DNA of 64,000 nucleotides, taken from the NCBI GenBank assembly GCA_033558025.1, contig JAUCEF010000004.1, forward strand, positions 3,410,001 to 3,474,000, written 5' to 3'. Made by a program: the position numbers and the translations under genes. Below are positions 63,494 through 64,000 of the stretch, in pieces. How positions within the stretch are numbered: the first letter of the stretch is position 1; each line of letters starts with the position of its first letter. The notes under the pieces were generated by a model that was not told the origin of the DNA, did no database searches, and worked only from the letters and a program-made list of their open reading frames with translations. Source of the DNA: Phytophthora sp. 'mugwort'. Its lineage: Eukaryota; Oomycota; Peronosporomycetes; Peronosporales; Peronosporaceae.

Positions 63494-64000
63494 ATGGTTA
63501 ACATGTACACGAAGAAGAATAAGCAAACCACCATCCCTCACATTCAGACGGGTTCCTCTATTGTCGCAGTCGCCAAAGCTGCCGGTGCTTACGAGCGAAG
63601 AACCCGGGGGTGGCTGGCGTCTGCAAAGGGAATGAAAGCCTCTAACTATGAGGTCCCTGATGCCGCTGTGACTACGTCGCCACCAGGCTTCATGACATGG
63701 ATCTGTCCGAGGTATGGCTACGTTGTTTTCAAGACCGGTGCCCAGTTCCATCACTCGGCAGTTTGTGTTGATCCTAGGTAGATGCGGACCTTACTACTCG
63801 GCTAATGTGGTCGATGCTGCTGATCATATGAACATCATGCTGGTTTCCCTGTCCCCAAATTGTACCCACCTTCTGCAGCCTCTCAATGTTTAAGTGTTCG
63901 ACACGCTTAAGAGCAAGATCCACAACATGATCAGCGAGCTCGTGGATGAAGACGACAATGACTACAAAACGTCAGCAAAGACGGCGCCATCAAGGACACA
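63494..64000 (+). pseudogene. Pogo-like (DDE_1) transposase fragment
   Basis: Plus strand, two frames. At 63494-63781 is a possible N-terminal or core part. At about 63830-64000, in another frame, MLVSLSPNCTHLLQPLNV gives the last conserved strand of the DDE_1 (pogo/CENP-B/jerky) transposases, where the Cys-Thr-His-Leu-Leu-Gln-Pro-Leu segment is diagnostic. A TAA follows it. The rest runs to the window edge. The element is degenerate and truncated here. Confidence 0.55.

Noticed and set aside
1..64000. CRISPR array, prophage or bacterial operon
   Set aside because: No spaced direct repeats of the right size; spliced genes and eukaryotic organelle proteins show a nuclear eukaryotic sequence.

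Overview
The window looks like a stretch of an oomycete nuclear genome, most likely Phytophthora or a close relative. Reasons: short GT-AG introns of 59-82 bp that restore family alignments; an initiator plus flanking element of the oomycete core-promoter type in front of a pectate lyase; a PL3 pectate lyase; oomycete-type bZIP-like proteins; eukaryotic organelle genes (TIM22, EMC5, a Pex14 domain); and large transposon-rich stretches between gene-dense blocks. No operon, Shine-Dalgarno pattern, CRISPR or tRNA is seen.

Layout. 1-12 kb is decayed mobile DNA: a faint Ulp1-like trace, a PiggyBac-like element (1676-4427, TTAA-flanked), a MULE with about 70-bp terminal inverted repeats (5012-8180) and a hAT-like transposase (8845-10993). 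12-15.6 kb is a small gene block: PL3 pectate lyase, two tandem MAPEG proteins and a bZIP-like protein. 16.3-17.1 kb is a Tc1/mariner-type fragment. 17.7-21.5 kb is a large RABL6-type GTPase.

From 21.9 to 40.6 kb runs a cluster of glutamate-carboxypeptidase-II-like (M28B) peptidases: two intact genes (29368-31812 minus; 37979-40554 plus) and two wrecked copies. One wreck is split by what looks like a local inversion and by a 5.45-kb Ty3/gypsy-like LTR element; the other lies at 34.5-35.6 kb. Between the intact genes sit a Pex14-N-domain/short-chain-dehydrogenase fusion and a three-exon TIM22. A Ty1/copia scrap lies at 36.5-36.9 kb.

40.6-49.1 kb is gene-dense: a PHYHD1-like dioxygenase, an unknown Ser-rich protein, a four-exon EMC5/MMgT, a VPS9-domain Rab5-type exchange factor, an unknown basic protein and a second bZIP-like protein with a decayed tail-to-tail copy. 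49.6-55.1 kb is a second PiggyBac-like element with exact 14-bp ends and a hAT-like relic. 56-60 kb carries two SDR paralogues, the first with a one-base frameshift, and an AAAP amino-acid permease. 60-64 kb is poor in recognisable genes and ends in a pogo-like (DDE_1) transposase scrap.

The genes do not form one pathway. Recurrent themes are membrane traffic and organelle biogenesis (RABL6, VPS9, TIM22, EMC5, Pex14 domain), peroxide/lipid-type enzymes (MAPEG pair, PHYHD1, SDRs), and paralogue families (M28B, SDR, MAPEG, bZIP-like) being copied and broken by mobile elements. The most unusual gene is the Pex14-SDR fusion, whose SDR part has Phe in place of the catalytic Tyr. Exon limits were inferred by eye from frame, splice signals and family alignment.
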